DNA of 64,000 nucleotides from Diatrype stigma (lineage: Eukaryota; Ascomycota; Sordariomycetes; Xylariales; Diatrypaceae). Below the pieces are notes generated by a model. It was not told the DNA's origin and searched no databases. It saw only the letters and a list, made by a program, of their open reading frames with translations. Location of the stretch: the NCBI GenBank assembly GCA_022225965.2, contig JAKJXP020000032.1, positions 186,001 to 250,000 on the forward strand, in the 5' to 3' direction. How positions within the stretch are numbered: the stretch's first letter is position 1; each line of letters opens with the position of its first letter. Of this stretch, positions 21,530 through 32,993 are shown piece by piece. A program made the position numbers and the translations under genes.

Positions 21530-21836
21530 GCACCTTTTCCAGTGTAACCACCTTATATAGTGTATTTCTAAATTCGACTAGCCCATGATACACCAGCTTC
21601 TCAATGGCCCATCTTTTTCCGGAAAACAAGTCTCACCCCTTTTTATATTCTGGGTAGTGGTATCACCTGTAATCAGCATACGTACGTACGTAGATAGGAC
21701 AACGTGTTCCGAGTTCTATTGTCTACGTACGTACTTTCCCATCTGTGTATTTATTTACCAATCCAGGCCAACCTAGACCCAGACCAACGTATCGCGGTTC
21801 TCTCACTTCACGCCCCATCCCATTCATCACATCACA
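21530..21836. other. short convergent intergenic region
   Basis: Holds the 3' ends of the PPAT and SDR transcripts. Two tacgtacgtac runs (about 21680-21695 and 21722-21733) face each other and could form hairpins. No gene seen. Confidence 0.5.
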
Positions 21837-22778
21837 TCACATAAGCAAAGTCTGGCCCCCATCCACCCGCAAGTCCGTCCCGGTGATGTAGCTCCCCGCG
21901 CGGCTGGCCAGCAGCACCACAGCGCCGGACAGCTCGTCGGGCTCGCCCATGCGGCCCGTCGGGTTGCGGCTGGCCCACAGGCGGCGGCCCTCGGCGAGCC
22001 CGTCGCCCTCATTGAGCACCGTGGCCATGTAGCCCGGGGAGATGGTGTTGACGCGGACGCCGTGCACGGCCCACTCGGCCGCCAGCGACCGCGCCACCAT
22101 CCGCAGCCCGGCCTTCGACGCGTTGTACGCCGCCTGCGGCTGCGGGTAGTTGACCTGGTGGCCCGACACCGACGCCACCAGCACGATGCTGCCCCCGCGC
22201 CCCCGCGCGATCATCGCCCGCCCCGCCGCCCGCGCCACCGTCGCGCCCCCCGTCAGGTTCACCGCCAGCATGCGATCCCACGCCGCCGCCGTCGTCGACG
22301 TCTCGGGCCCGCACCCCACCATGCCCGCGAAGTTGAGCACGACGTCGATGCCCCCTACCCCTGCTCCTGATCCGGAAGCAGCATGGTCCCGGAACCGCCC
22401 CTCCGCCTCCCCCATCGCCTCCTCGACCCGCGCCTCGTCGGTGATGTCCACGCAGCTGAACCCGATGTCGGCCGCGGGGAACTCGGCCCGCAGCGCCGCC
22501 ACGCGCGGCTCCGCCTCCGAGGCCGCCATCCGATCGAAGATCACCAGGCCTGCGAGCCCGTGCTCTAGTAGCGCGCGCGCCGCCGCCGACCCGAGGTCTC
22601 CGGCTCCGCCCGTCACGACGGCGTGCTGCCCGTGTAGCCCGAAGCGCAGCGCGGCGCGCTCGGAGGGCGTCGCGGACGAGGGGAGCGGCGGAGGAGGGGC
22701 TGTGAGGGTCCCGGGTGCGCCGGTCCCGAGGGTCATGTGCGGGAGGATGCGCGAGGTTAGGTCGGCGCGTTCGGACAT
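21837..22778 (-). CDS. short-chain dehydrogenase/reductase (classical SDR)
   Basis: 313-residue NAD(P)-dependent oxidoreductase. The cofactor motif TGGAGDLG is at 56-63, NFAG stands in place of NNAG, and the catalytic residues are Ser205 and YNASK (Tyr218, Lys222). It ends with the usual GTDLRVDGGQTLL. The spacing S-x12-Y-x3-K is normal. The first 45 residues are a Pro/Ser/Thr-rich extension that most classical SDRs lack. The sequence resembles fungal polyol/sorbose-reductase-type SDRs, but the substrate cannot be read. Coding is very GC-rich, like the flavohemoglobin gene. It converges with the PPAT gene. Confidence 0.88.
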   Translation of the reverse strand: MSERADLTSRILPHMTLGTGAPGTLTAPPPPLPSSATPSERAALRFGLHGQHAVVTGGAGDLGSAAARALLEHGLAGLVIFDRMAASEAEPRVAALRAEFPAADIGFSCVDITDEARVEEAMGEAEGRFRDHAASGSGAGVGGIDVVLNFAGMVGCGPETSTTAAAWDRMLAVNLTGGATVARAAGRAMIARGRGGSIVLVASVSGHQVNYPQPQAAYNASKAGLRMVARSLAAEWAVHGVRVNTISPGYMATVLNEGDGLAEGRRLWASRNPTGRMGEPDELSGAVVLLASRAGSYITGTDLRVDGGQTLLM

Positions 22779-24112
22779 TGTGGTTGGTAAGTTGGTTGGT
22801 AGGTGGTGATGGGTGATTTTGTGTCGGTCGTCGCTGGGGTACTTGGTATCGACGTTATGATGGTACGGATCAGCCCGATTCTCTATTTTCTATTCGTTTT
22901 TCTTTCTCTTTCTCGCTGCGATGATCGTTATAACGTCATAAGTTGTGGCACGCCTCCCGGAACCTGGTTCCAGTATATTAGATTAACGCTTTTCGATCGT
23001 AGGTTTTTTCGGCGGACTCATATGAGATCTAAGTAGTCAGTTGTTCCTCTCGTCTGTGCCTGCCTAATGGTTTATATGTGTGGGCAAAAGCCTGATGAGG
23101 TGTCGGCAACTTGCATCATCGGGCGCACATCGTGTGTGTGGGGACCGGAGGCCATCCGGAGGGAACTCCGCATGTGCCCATGGGGAAGCCCCGGTTATAT
23201 ACTACCACCGAAGGATCGGACTAGCCTATCTAAACATCGTGGGGTCGATAGTGCAACGGTTTAATATGAAGAAAACTGCCCTGGGGAGTCTCGGACATAT
23301 GCAAATCAAATGTCCGGCTTTAACAACTGGCTATCTCACTTCTTTCCGCCATCGGTGAACACCATAGCGGCAATACCAACCAATGGGAAGCACCAACGTA
23401 TGAACCGCATTATCCCGCAGGACTGATATCTTGTTAGATCCGGGTGTTTTCCGTAACTTGTGAGATCCTTCATCTAAAAGCAGCAACTATTATTCGATAG
23501 TCACTTCATGCCGTGTAGCTCATGTAAGTCCCGTTTCGAGGAAATGGGAATGTTTACAAGGATCTGGCTTAAGCATTATACTGGCCCCCTCGTAGGCGGC
23601 GTGTATGATAATATGGTGGGCCATGAACATCGGCTAGATTGTGTGTCAATTGGAGAGCATCGGATGCTGTCTTCCTACGGGGCGGACTTAGCGACCTTGG
23701 AGAAGAGAGCGGGCGGTCCCTAGCATCGTATACGGTATTTCCAATATCCAATGCAGCTTTACATTATGACATTCCTGGTAAGTTTAGTGTATGGGAAGAG
23801 GTACTGGAAACACAATTCCTCTCCATCCGCGTCATGATGATACATGTACTTCACATCGGTAGGCAAAGCTTTACTAGTACAGTAAAGGGGTTAATATATG
23901 GAGATAGGAGATACGGACTGTCATGGTAAGGGGATAATGTCCCACACGTATAGTGTAAGTATATAGGTATAGTGTATATATAGTGTATATATATCAATGC
24001 GGCCCCCTCCAGCCTCTGGCTACTTATTTGGTATGATAGCTAACGGGTGTTTACCCTGCTCCACTGATACTGGTTTTGAATCTTTAAACCCATCAGGTCA
24101 GTTGCTCTATCT
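22779..24112. other. intergenic region, nothing recognised
   Basis: Short frames only. The segment 23940-24000 is a run of tatagtgtatata-like steps. The part next to 22778 is the likely SDR promoter. I see no domain in any frame. Confidence 0.5.
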
Positions 24113-24485
24113 CTACGATAAGACCTGACGGAACTTGCCCTTTGCCTCCAGCTTATGGTCTTCCATAGCTAGAGAGTGGATAAATTGCCGTCTGCGTCCC
24201 GATGCGGGTCGCAATTTCTCCAGATATGAGCCGGCATCGTTGCGTTCAGCGCAAAGAATGTTTCCAGTCTCTCTGCTGAAATCAGTTATGTGTTGGTATA
24301 TTAGCATTCGCAGAGCACTATAAGCCATGCATAATAGCGGCTTCAATCTCTTCAGGAAAGCCGACATGACAGAACAAGGATCCTATGATCATGGCATCTT
24401 CGATAGCCTGACCAAAATAATAGCGTTGCAGGGTGTCATGACATGAGCGGCATCGCCGATAATACATACTCTGGTTCTTGTTCGA
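24113..24485 (-). pseudogene. C-terminal part of an FAD-dependent monooxygenase, frameshifted
   Basis: On the minus strand the frame at about 24470-24415 reads RVCIIGDAAHVMTP, the second FAD motif (GD...P) of aromatic-hydroxylase (salicylate-hydroxylase-type) flavoproteins. The expected continuation, YYFGQAIEDAMIIGSLF, is in another frame directly downstream. A third frame then carries AYSALRMLIYQHITDFSRETGNIL and the family-like C-terminus, ending at a stop at 24113. At least two frameshifts separate the three parts, so the gene is broken. The N-terminal FAD-binding half is not recognisable upstream (24490-24800), which is either decayed or absent. Confidence 0.8.
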
Positions 24486-25213
24486 ACTTCTTGAGTGGCC
24501 AGGCGTGGTTTTGTGCTCCTACTGTGAGCATGCTTGCGTATTGGATTGGCTTAAGATTGGCTATAAAGACCATTCTGCTGACAAGCAGAAAATGTGTAGA
24601 GGCTCTGACATTGATTCGCTCCGGTCTCGACTATCAAGGCCAGATTGACTTGTCTGTAGCAGCTGTTGACTTCGACCAACCATGTAAGACTCTTGCGTTG
24701 AAGGCTCTATTCAGTGTGCCCAATGACGATTGTCCCCTCTATGAAGGAGCAATCCAGATCCAGGATTCAGGAATAAAACAAAAATACCGTAAATACAATA
24801 GGGTTGCTAGCGGATCGCCCCCCACCCCCCCCCCCCCCCAAAAAAGCCCCCTGGGGCGGTGTTTTAGGCTGAGTGTAAATCAGGGGCAAAAATAGACGCA
24901 GCAAAGCGGAAATACTCGGCTGGGTGTTACAGTATTCGCTTGGAGTACTACAGACCTAATTCTGGGACGACTCCGGGAAAGGCCAGGGCGCTTGAGGGTG
25001 TAATCAAGCCACTGCTTAAGCAGCTCTATATTTTTGAGGTTATCCCTCGGTGATCCCTCCTGTAACCCCTATCCGTTCCCAGTACGGTATATGTCTTGGA
25101 GTAATAATGTTGATTCGGCTACGTTTGTTACTACTACGCCGCTCTTTATTGCTTGTCGAACCCACCCCTTCTAGGATCACTTTCAATTCAAAATCATCTC
25201 CCGCGCACTACAG
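24486..25213. other. intergenic region with a poly-C tract
   Basis: Contains a 15-base C run (24825-24839) followed by six or more A. It may hold decayed N-terminal sequence of the flanking monooxygenase pseudogene and the promoter of the receptor gene at 25214. Confidence 0.5.
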
Positions 25214-26553
25214 ATGACGGAATATCACAGAAGACCTGGTCATGTCATCGGCGCTAGTATGGCTCTATCTGCGGTAGATGTAATCGCCGTCGGACTGAGA
25301 TTCTGGACGAGAAAGCGACAGAGGCTGCCACTGAAGGCGGACGACTGGCTTGCAATACCTGCCACAGTAGGTGCTCCAATGTAGTTTCTCCACTCAGGTG
25401 AAAACATGGTTTGACAGACATATAGCTTATGACGGTGGGTATTGGTGTTGATCTCGTCTACGGTGTTTACCAAGAGGCGATTGCATACGCGTCTAAGATA
25501 CCCCCTGGATCTTCTGCTCACGCTTTCGAAATCGCCACCGACCAGCGTTCTCTCAATGCAATAGTATCAACCCTAAGATATGCTCGGCAAATAATTAACT
25601 AATCTTGGCGCTAGATTCAATATGCTTTCAGTATCATGTTCCGCTTGGCTCTCGGTTGCATCAAATCAAGCATCCTCTTCTTTTACCTCCGCATCTTCTC
25701 GATCAAGAAAAGCAGGTCCTATACACTGCTAGTTGTTCTGATTACGCTGGTTGCTGTCTGGACGATTGCGTTCGTAATCGGGACGATTTTCGAATGTGGA
25801 ATTAGATTTTGGGTCATCTGGGGGACGACAACTGACTTCATGACGCAGTGTGACAATACCTTGGCCTTCAACCTCACTCTATGCATTACCGATTTTCTCA
25901 TGGACGTTCTTATTATCGGCTTTCCTATTCCACTAGTAAGGATTGCTAAATCTAGATTTACCTTGATTTTGCTACTTTGCTACTCTGGTACTCTTCATCC
26001 TATTAACTCATCGATAGATTTGGCGCTTGAACCTATCAACGGGCAAGAAGATTTCGACAAGCGTTGTTTTTCTTCTTGGGGCAGTGTAGGTGTCTACCCG
26101 ATTTGACTACACGCTCAGGGCTCACGCCTTCTAGGACTATTGTGGCATCTCTTGTTCGGCTCATCGTGGCAGCTCGTATCATTACACTCGGTTATGCCCC
26201 TGGAGTAGATGAAATCTGTGAGCTAATACCATCCAAATCAAAGCACCCACTGTCATTAGCTGACTAAAGTAGTAACCGTCACGCTCTACATCTACTGGGG
26301 GATGGTGGAATGTAGCATTGGGGTGCTTGTTGCCTGTCTCCCAACGCTGGCACCCCTTTTTATGGGCTCAAAATGGGATGACATTGTTACCGCAACCAGA
26401 GGTCTCTTCAGCAGCCGTTCCTCCTCGGGCTCAACTTACAAAGCCCTCGAAAATGGCCCCGTCCAAGTAAACGTCTCTGCCGATGAACAGTCGGAAAGGA
26501 CGGGCAGTGCATCTAGTAGGCAAGCTCTAGATATCCGATACCCTCGGCTGTAA
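25214..26553 (+). CDS. Pth11-like/SAT4-family seven-transmembrane receptor-like protein, six exons
   Basis: Exons 25214-25366, 25426-25563, 25615-25935, 26018-26085, 26135-26217 and 26273-26553 join in frame to 347 residues. The five introns (49-82 bp) are GT...AG, and several have clear branch sites such as ttaactaat. Family marks are GLRFWTRKR..LPLKADDWL after TM1, GVYQEAIAYASKIPP, ALGCIKSSILFFYLRIF, PIPLIWRLNLSTGKKIS..VVFLLGAV, SLVRLIVAARI and the last-helix ECSIGVLVACLPTLAPLF, then a Ser-rich cytoplasmic tail. SAT4/rhodopsin-domain proteins include Pth11-like GPCRs that sense surfaces or nutrients in plant-associated fungi; ligand and role here are unknown. The ATG follows ctacag, so a further upstream exon is possible. 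Confidence 0.85.
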
Positions 26554-26818
26554 TAGAGGAGCCTATGCCTCGTAGGGAGACGTATGCTATGCATGAAGCT
26601 CTCAGAGCTTGAGGGTCTGTTCCAACGAGGGATACCCAAGGATATATGATGTTTCCTGTCATAGTACAAAACCTGTCTTTTGTATAGTTTCACTTTGCTG
26701 GCATTTGAAGTTGATAGAGGGCTGAGGTAGATGGACATGAATGGCTAGGGGCACACATGAACACAATGATCAATGATGAAAGCTTTCAACGACATCTAGT
26801 CTTACCTACCCACTAAAC

Positions 26819-28141
26819 CTACGGTCGTGCAATATCCCTACCACCGAACCATACAAAGAGCCAGCTAATCATGATCATGAACCTCCTCCTCCAGCTCCGG
26901 GTCCAAGCCAGGCTTCCGGACCGCCACGCCACCCACGCACTCACACCGGTCCAGTCTTGACGCCCGCCAATCACCCCATCGCGACGGCCCAGATACGCAA
27001 GCAGGGCCCTCTGCTTGTACGCGAACGGGCGCACGAGCGCCGCCTCGTCGTCCGCGGCGTTCAGGACACCGGTGAGGTACTCGCTCTTCTGCATGGCGAC
27101 CTCGGCCAGCGCCGGCAGGGATTCGCCCTCGACGTCGGCGGCGTCGCCCAGGGCGTACGCGCCCTCGATGGGGCCTCGGCCGTCGGCGCGGAGCACGCGC
27201 AGGTACCGGTCGGTGAGGATGCGCGGCAGACCCTCCTCGGGCTTCTTGACGCTGCGCAGGGTCTCGACCAGCGAGCTAGCCTTGTTGCCCGTGGCCCAGA
27301 TGAGCAGGCCGGCCGGCAGCCGGCCATCCTCGCGCGTGACGATGGCGCCCGCCTCGACCCGCTCGATGTGCGACGACGTCTTGAGCTCGACGTGCTTCCC
27401 CCGCAGCGACTGCGCCGCGTACTCGCTCAGGCTCGAGTCGAACGTCGACAGGATCTGCGGCGCCACGTCGTGGATCGTGATGGTGAGCTTGTTGCCGTCT
27501 CCGTCGCTGTCCAGGTGGGGGCACAGGAAGCGCAGCTCCTCGAACCACAGGTCCCATAGCTCGGCGGCCGCCTCGATCCCCACCGCCCCGCCGCCCACGA
27601 TGCGGATGCTGAGGATCTCGCGCTGCCGCGATGCGCTGACCCCGGGCAGCGAGGCCGCGTCTACCATCTCTAGCACCCGCTGCTGGATCAGCCGCGCGTC
27701 GTTCGTCGTTCGCAGGAACAGCGCATGCTCCCGCGCCCCCGGCGTCCCGAAATCCTGGATGTCGCAGCCGGGCGCGATGCACACCTTGTCATACTTCACC
27801 TCGAAGGTGTTACTGCTTTCGTGGGGCTTCTCGCCGCTGCCGCCGCCGCCTTCTCCTTCGATCCAAGCCGCCGCTTTGCATCGGATGACACGCTTATCGA
27901 AGTCGATCGTCTCCGCAGTCGCCTTGTAGTACTGGACCTCGTGTCTCCGCTTCCGGCGGACCGGCTCCTCGGCGAGTCGGAAGTTGAAGAGCCCGCAGGC
28001 GGCGCTGGCCAGCAGTGGTGTGTACTGGATGGTCCGGATGGGCGAGATTACGACGATGCTGTACTTCGCGAGCGACACCTTTTGCGCGAGCGTGAACCCG
28101 CCCCAGCCGGAGCCGATGATAGCAAGAATCGGCTTTGACAT
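26819..28141 (-). CDS. type II NADH:ubiquinone oxidoreductase (alternative NADH dehydrogenase)
   Basis: 440-residue flavoprotein that should pass electrons from NADH to ubiquinone without proton pumping. The FAD-binding GSGWGG lies right at the N-terminus (about 10-15), the NADH-binding IVGGGAVGIE at about 185, ALGDAAD near 345, and the C-terminal membrane-binding end has AWVAWRSGSL, SWRRRFMIM and FGGRDIARP, typical of NDI/NDE enzymes. Fungal NDE/NDI proteins usually carry a longer N-terminal mitochondrial presequence; here the dinucleotide fold starts at residue 5, so targeting is uncertain. A low-complexity EGEGGGGSGEKP loop (about 95-106) interrupts the FAD domain. It is a tail-to-tail neighbour of the receptor gene. 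Confidence 0.88.
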   Translation of the reverse strand: MSKPILAIIGSGWGGFTLAQKVSLAKYSIVVISPIRTIQYTPLLASAACGLFNFRLAEEPVRRKRRHEVQYYKATAETIDFDKRVIRCKAAAWIEGEGGGGSGEKPHESSNTFEVKYDKVCIAPGCDIQDFGTPGAREHALFLRTTNDARLIQQRVLEMVDAASLPGVSASRQREILSIRIVGGGAVGIEAAAELWDLWFEELRFLCPHLDSDGDGNKLTITIHDVAPQILSTFDSSLSEYAAQSLRGKHVELKTSSHIERVEAGAIVTREDGRLPAGLLIWATGNKASSLVETLRSVKKPEEGLPRILTDRYLRVLRADGRGPIEGAYALGDAADVEGESLPALAEVAMQKSEYLTGVLNAADDEAALVRPFAYKQRALLAYLGRRDGVIGGRQDWTGVSAWVAWRSGSLAWTRSWRRRFMIMISWLFVWFGGRDIARP

Positions 28142-29745
28142 GTTCTGTCCCCTGCTCTTTTCGTTTCACCTTGGGTACTGCCTGTATTTTCGAAAGCTTC
28201 CCCTGCTGCCCTGTCCTTGAAGTTGAAAAGACAACCTCCCAGCATTAGAAAGTTAAAACTTAGCTACGAGTGTGAACTGGCCACACTTGTCTACCCATTC
28301 AAGGTGGGTGATGTTTGTACGGGGCAGACTCGGCCTTCGAACTAGATACGTCATTATGATTATGGCAACACGGTGTTGATGTTGGGGCCATTCGGTTGAA
28401 AGGGGTGAAGGGGTGCTCGTTTTCTGAAGTCAAACTTTATCACAATGCACTACAGCCTAGCCGTTCACCTCTAACTACGTCAACATGAAGGATGCTAGTC
28501 TGATAGGTGCACGGGAAAAGGGGAGTCGTAAGGTAATAAATAATGCATCGATGACGAGGGACGACCGCCTACCGAAGGTCCCGATGTTTGGTCCTTGCCT
28601 GGCCCGCTTCGTCTCGGACTATACTCGGTGTCAACTCGGGGTTTCGACGCAACAATAAAGAAATGCAATCGTCAATAAGTTATTGTCTTTTCTTATATTT
28701 CTTGTTGTTCACAATCCAGAAGTGTTCTTTTGAAAAAGCTGTTTACCACGACCCCGGCCTAACGGGGATATTTCGTCGCCTCGTTCTGCCTGGGGACAGC
28801 CAGGGGATCGCGGCGTGGGGTTGATGTGAACTCGAGTTTGGACGATATCCTCAAACGGGATATCGAATATCTGAGTTGAGCTCTTTCGAAAGATTCATGC
28901 TTTATTCCCTCTAGCTACCCTGAAATTGATCTCTGCTTCACCCGACGATAGGTGAATCGCTGGATTAATGATAATGAATTCTGGGACCAGATCAGAGAAA
29001 CTGGAAAAATGACGAAGCATGTGAAGTGCCATAGAAGATGCAGCGCATGTAAAGAATCAAGGTGATGCGTATGAAGTATGTACATAACCTAGGTACTCAG
29101 TAGTTACTTCCCTATCCCTATGTACTACCTATGGCACGTGGAATTGCAGGCAATCGCAGCAGGTACAACCTATCAAACTTGAAATTCCAAGCATGTGCCG
29201 TGCCTGCAAAGTGAGTTCCATTCCAAGGTTTCTGCGACACCTGCACCGCCACATCAAATTCGTTGACTGCCACGGTGCCACCCGCTATCACTCTTTAGCC
29301 ACTAGGTAGACAAACCCGTACAACCCATAAAAGGCCAACAGTCTGACAGTCAACCATGCCAAGGAATTCCGCAGCGATACCTACAGTGGATTAGCGCAGT
29401 CTGAACGCTAAGCAACCTGGAAATAGCTTAACGCGGTGCTTCTATCGATGGTGATTGGCCAGTATCTTACAAAGCTTACCTAACGCGTACGATCTGGCAG
29501 ATTGGACCGATTGGACAGGCGCTGGGAGCTCCTGCGTTCGACCGCAATCAAAGGGCAACAGCAGCAGCCTCTTCTTATTTCTTGTTCTCTTGTTCATTCT
29601 TTTCTCCCATCTTCAATCAACCGCCCTCGCACTTTATCCACCTTCTACTACTTTCTAATGCTCTGCCTCATTCCAGGGGCCTGCGGAATTTCCAAGTCTT
29701 TCAGCTTTCCAGCTTTTAATTCGACGCATTCCATTTCCCGCCACA
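28142..29745. other. intergenic region between divergent genes
   Basis: No supported gene. It should contain the promoters of the NADH dehydrogenase (left) and Spt5 (right, with CT-rich sequence at about 29560-29660). A cataacctaggtactcag palindrome occurs near 29081. Confidence 0.55.
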
Positions 29746-32700
29746 ATGAGCGATCCTCGCGACCACGACCAAGCCGAATCCGAGGATGAAGAGGACTTCA
29801 ATCCGGCGCCTGCTGACTTGAGCGACGAAGAGGTGCAGAATGACGACGACGATGCAGATGAAGCTCCCAGACGAGACTCACGCAAGGCTTCACCCGCCCG
29901 CAACGGAGGTGGCGATGACGATGAAGATGAAGAGATCGATGGCGAGGGCGAAGTAGAGGAAGGCAATGACGATGAGGATGAAGACGACGAAGATGAGGAC
30001 GAGGAGGAGGATGACGATGACGAGATACAAGTAAGTTATCAAACTACTATTTGCAAAGCCTCTTCGGCGTCGTGTGCATACCCTCGCGAGACTCTAGCAT
30101 CTAACTACTGTTACGTCAAATCCAGAAGTACCCTCGCAAACGCCGTCGCAAACCAGCAAATGCCCGGAATTTCGTCGATGATGAAGCCGAAGTCGATGAT
30201 GAAGATGAAGCCGAGGATGAAGAGGAAGCAGCCGAGGAGAATGAAGGCTTCATCGAGCACGACGAGCCTGGGGATCTGGAGCAAGCGAGAATGGACGACG
30301 ATAGGAGACATCGCCAACTCGACCGACAGCGCGAGGCTGTTACCCAGGAAGAGCTGGAGAGAGAGGCCCAGGGCTACGTCCGGAAGTACGGCCATCGAAA
30401 GGCCACGCGCGCCGTGGGCGAGACTGGGGTCGTTCCCCAGCGCCTGCTCCTACCCAGCGTCAACGACCCTAGCATCTGGGGCGTTCGATGTAAAGAAGGC
30501 AAGGAACGTGAGGTCATCATGTCTATCATGAAGAGGATCGAGGAGAGAATGGGAACCAAAGACGAGCTCGGCATCACCTCCGCCTTCGAGCGTGGCGGTC
30601 CCAACTCCGTCATGAAGGGTCTCATCTACGTGGAGGCCCAGCGACAAACGGATATTATGATTGCGCTTGATGGGATGCTTAATGTGTACCCGCGCACCAA
30701 ACTCCTGCTTGTTGACATCAAAGAAATGCCCGACCTCCTTCGAGTACAGAAGACGCCAACCTTGGAGCCTGGCTCCTGGGTTCGACTCAAGCGCCCCGCC
30801 AAACACGCCGGAGATCTCGCCCAGGTCCTGAACGTTACCGAGAACGGCCTCGAGGCTAGGGTGCGCTTCATTCCCCGGTTAGACTACGGACTTCGCGATG
30901 ATAATACACCTTCGGCAATTAGCGTGGAGGATAAGAAGCGGAAAAGACCCATCGTCGGCCCACGACCGCCGCAGAAGTTGTTCAGCGAAGTCGAGGCCCG
31001 CAAGAGGAACCCTCGTCAGCTCACCGGCAATGCGGCGACCAGCGTGTGGACATACAACGGCGACGAGTTCGAGATGGGATTCCAGGTGAAGGATATCAAG
31101 ATCCAGCTGCTGCAAACCACCAATGTCAGCCCGAACCTAGAAGAGGTCACGAGATTTGCTTCTGGCGGTGAAGACGGCGTTGAGAATATTGATCTTAAGT
31201 CGCTCGCTGCTAGTCTCAAGGATAGCTCTGCCAATGTCACTTACCTGCCGGGCGATGTGGTCGAGGTCTACGCTGGCGAACAGAAGGGCGTGGTCGGAAA
31301 GGCTACCAACGTTCAAGGCGACATCGTGACGATGGAGGTCACCGAAGGCGATCTAGTCGGCCAGACCATCGAAGTGCCCACCAAGGGGTTGCGCAAACGA
31401 TTCCGTACCGGTGATCACGTCAAGGTCATTGGCGGTAGCAAGTACCGTGACGAAGTCGGTATGGTCGTAAAGATCTCCGAGGACCGGGTCACGCTCTTGA
31501 CCGATCAGACGACGCAGGAGATTACCGTCTTCAGCAAGGACCTTCGAGAGGCGAGTGATATTGGAGGCCAAGGATCCCTAGGCCAATACTCCCTCCTCGA
31601 CCTGGTCCAACTCGACCCAACGACCGTTGGCTGTATTGTCAAGGTGGATCGCGAGTCGCTGGTGGTGCTGGATCAGAACGGCGATAACCGACAGGTGATG
31701 CCTTCGCAGATCGCCAACAAGCTTCCGAAGCGGAAACTGGCTGTTGCTGCGGACCGCAACGGTTCCGAGATCAGGCCCGACGACGTCGTTAAGGAGTATG
31801 GAGGCATGGGGCGACAGGGCAAGATTATTCATATTCACCGCACCACGGTCTTCTGCCACACCAATGCGACCAACGAAAATGCCGGAATCTTCGTGTCCAA
31901 GGTTAGCAACGTAACCACGATCTCGGCCAAGGGTGGTCGTGTCAATGCCACCACCGGTCCAGACTTGACAACGATGAATCCCGCAAAGAAGCTGAACGCG
32001 GTTGACGACAAGAATGCCATGCCTCCTCCCAAGGCTACCTTTGGACGAGATCGGCTCGTCGGTCAGACTGTTACTATCAGGAAAGGTGGTTGGAAGGGCC
32101 TCCTGGGGCGTGTCAAGGAAACGACTGACACCCATGCGCGCGTCGAATTACATACGAAGAGCAAGATTATCAACGTGCCCAAGACAGATGTGATGGTTCG
32201 GGATAGCGTTAACGGTCGGGAGCTCAAGAATTACGACAGCCGTCGTCCCGGGGGTTTCAACGGAGGGTCAGCTACACCTCGCGACCGCGTTCCAGACTGG
32301 AGCGGAGGAAACCGGACCCCGATGGGTGCAGGCTCTGCCCGCACACCCGCCTGGAAGACACCATCTGCCGCAGCGGGTGGGCGCACACCGGCTTGGAACA
32401 AAGCTGGCGATGGCGGCCGGACGCCTGCTTGGGCTGATGGCTCTAGGACTGTCAATCCTTATGATGGTAGTAGAACATCCTACGGTTCTGGCAGTCGCAC
32501 CCCCGCATGGCAGTCTGGTGCTAAGACGCCCGCCCCCGACTCTTTCGGTCATGGATCTAAGACACCGGCTTACAGTGGCGGCGGTGGTGACGCGTGGGGC
32601 TCTAAGACCCCGTATGGTGCCCCGGCAGCTACACCAGGAGCCAGCGGCAATGATACATGGGGTTATACTCCCGGCGCAGCCGGCGGATCCAATGCGTACG

Positions 32701-32993
32701 ACGCACCCACGCCTGGGGCCAGCTTGCTTGGTGCTCCCACTCCAGCTCCCTTCAATGCTCCGACTCCTGGCGCCTATAATGCACCTACGCCCGGAGCGAT
32801 GAATGCTCCTACCCCAGGCGGAGGCTGGCAGGGTGGATGGGGTGCTGAAACAGCACCGACTCCTGCGGCTGCGGCTCCCACACCAGCTGCTAGCGGGTTC
32901 GCATCCAGTAGCGGCTACTACGGGGCGCCTACACCGGGCGCCTACAACGCAGAGACGCCAGCGGCCGGACCGAGATATACTGATGATGATTAG
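29746..32993 (+). CDS. spt5: transcription elongation factor Spt5, two exons
   Basis: Exons 29746-30030 and 30126-32993, with intron 30031-30125 (GTAAGT...CAG), give 1050 residues. Spt5 with Spt4 (DSIF) clamps RNA polymerase II, promotes elongation and couples it to capping and splicing. Order seen: an acidic Asp/Glu-rich N-terminus (about 1-150); an NGN domain ([10 protein letters not shown] to KEMPDLL, about 212-300); KOW motifs ([73 protein letters not shown]); and a C-terminal repeat region (about 800-1045) of TPAW, SKTPAY and [12 protein letters not shown] units, the expected kinase target. The intron sits at the boundary of the acidic region. Confidence 0.96.

Noticed and set aside
27015..27929. 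Long plus-strand frame opposite the NADH dehydrogenase
   Set aside because: Antisense shadow caused by GC-rich codon use; no domain character.
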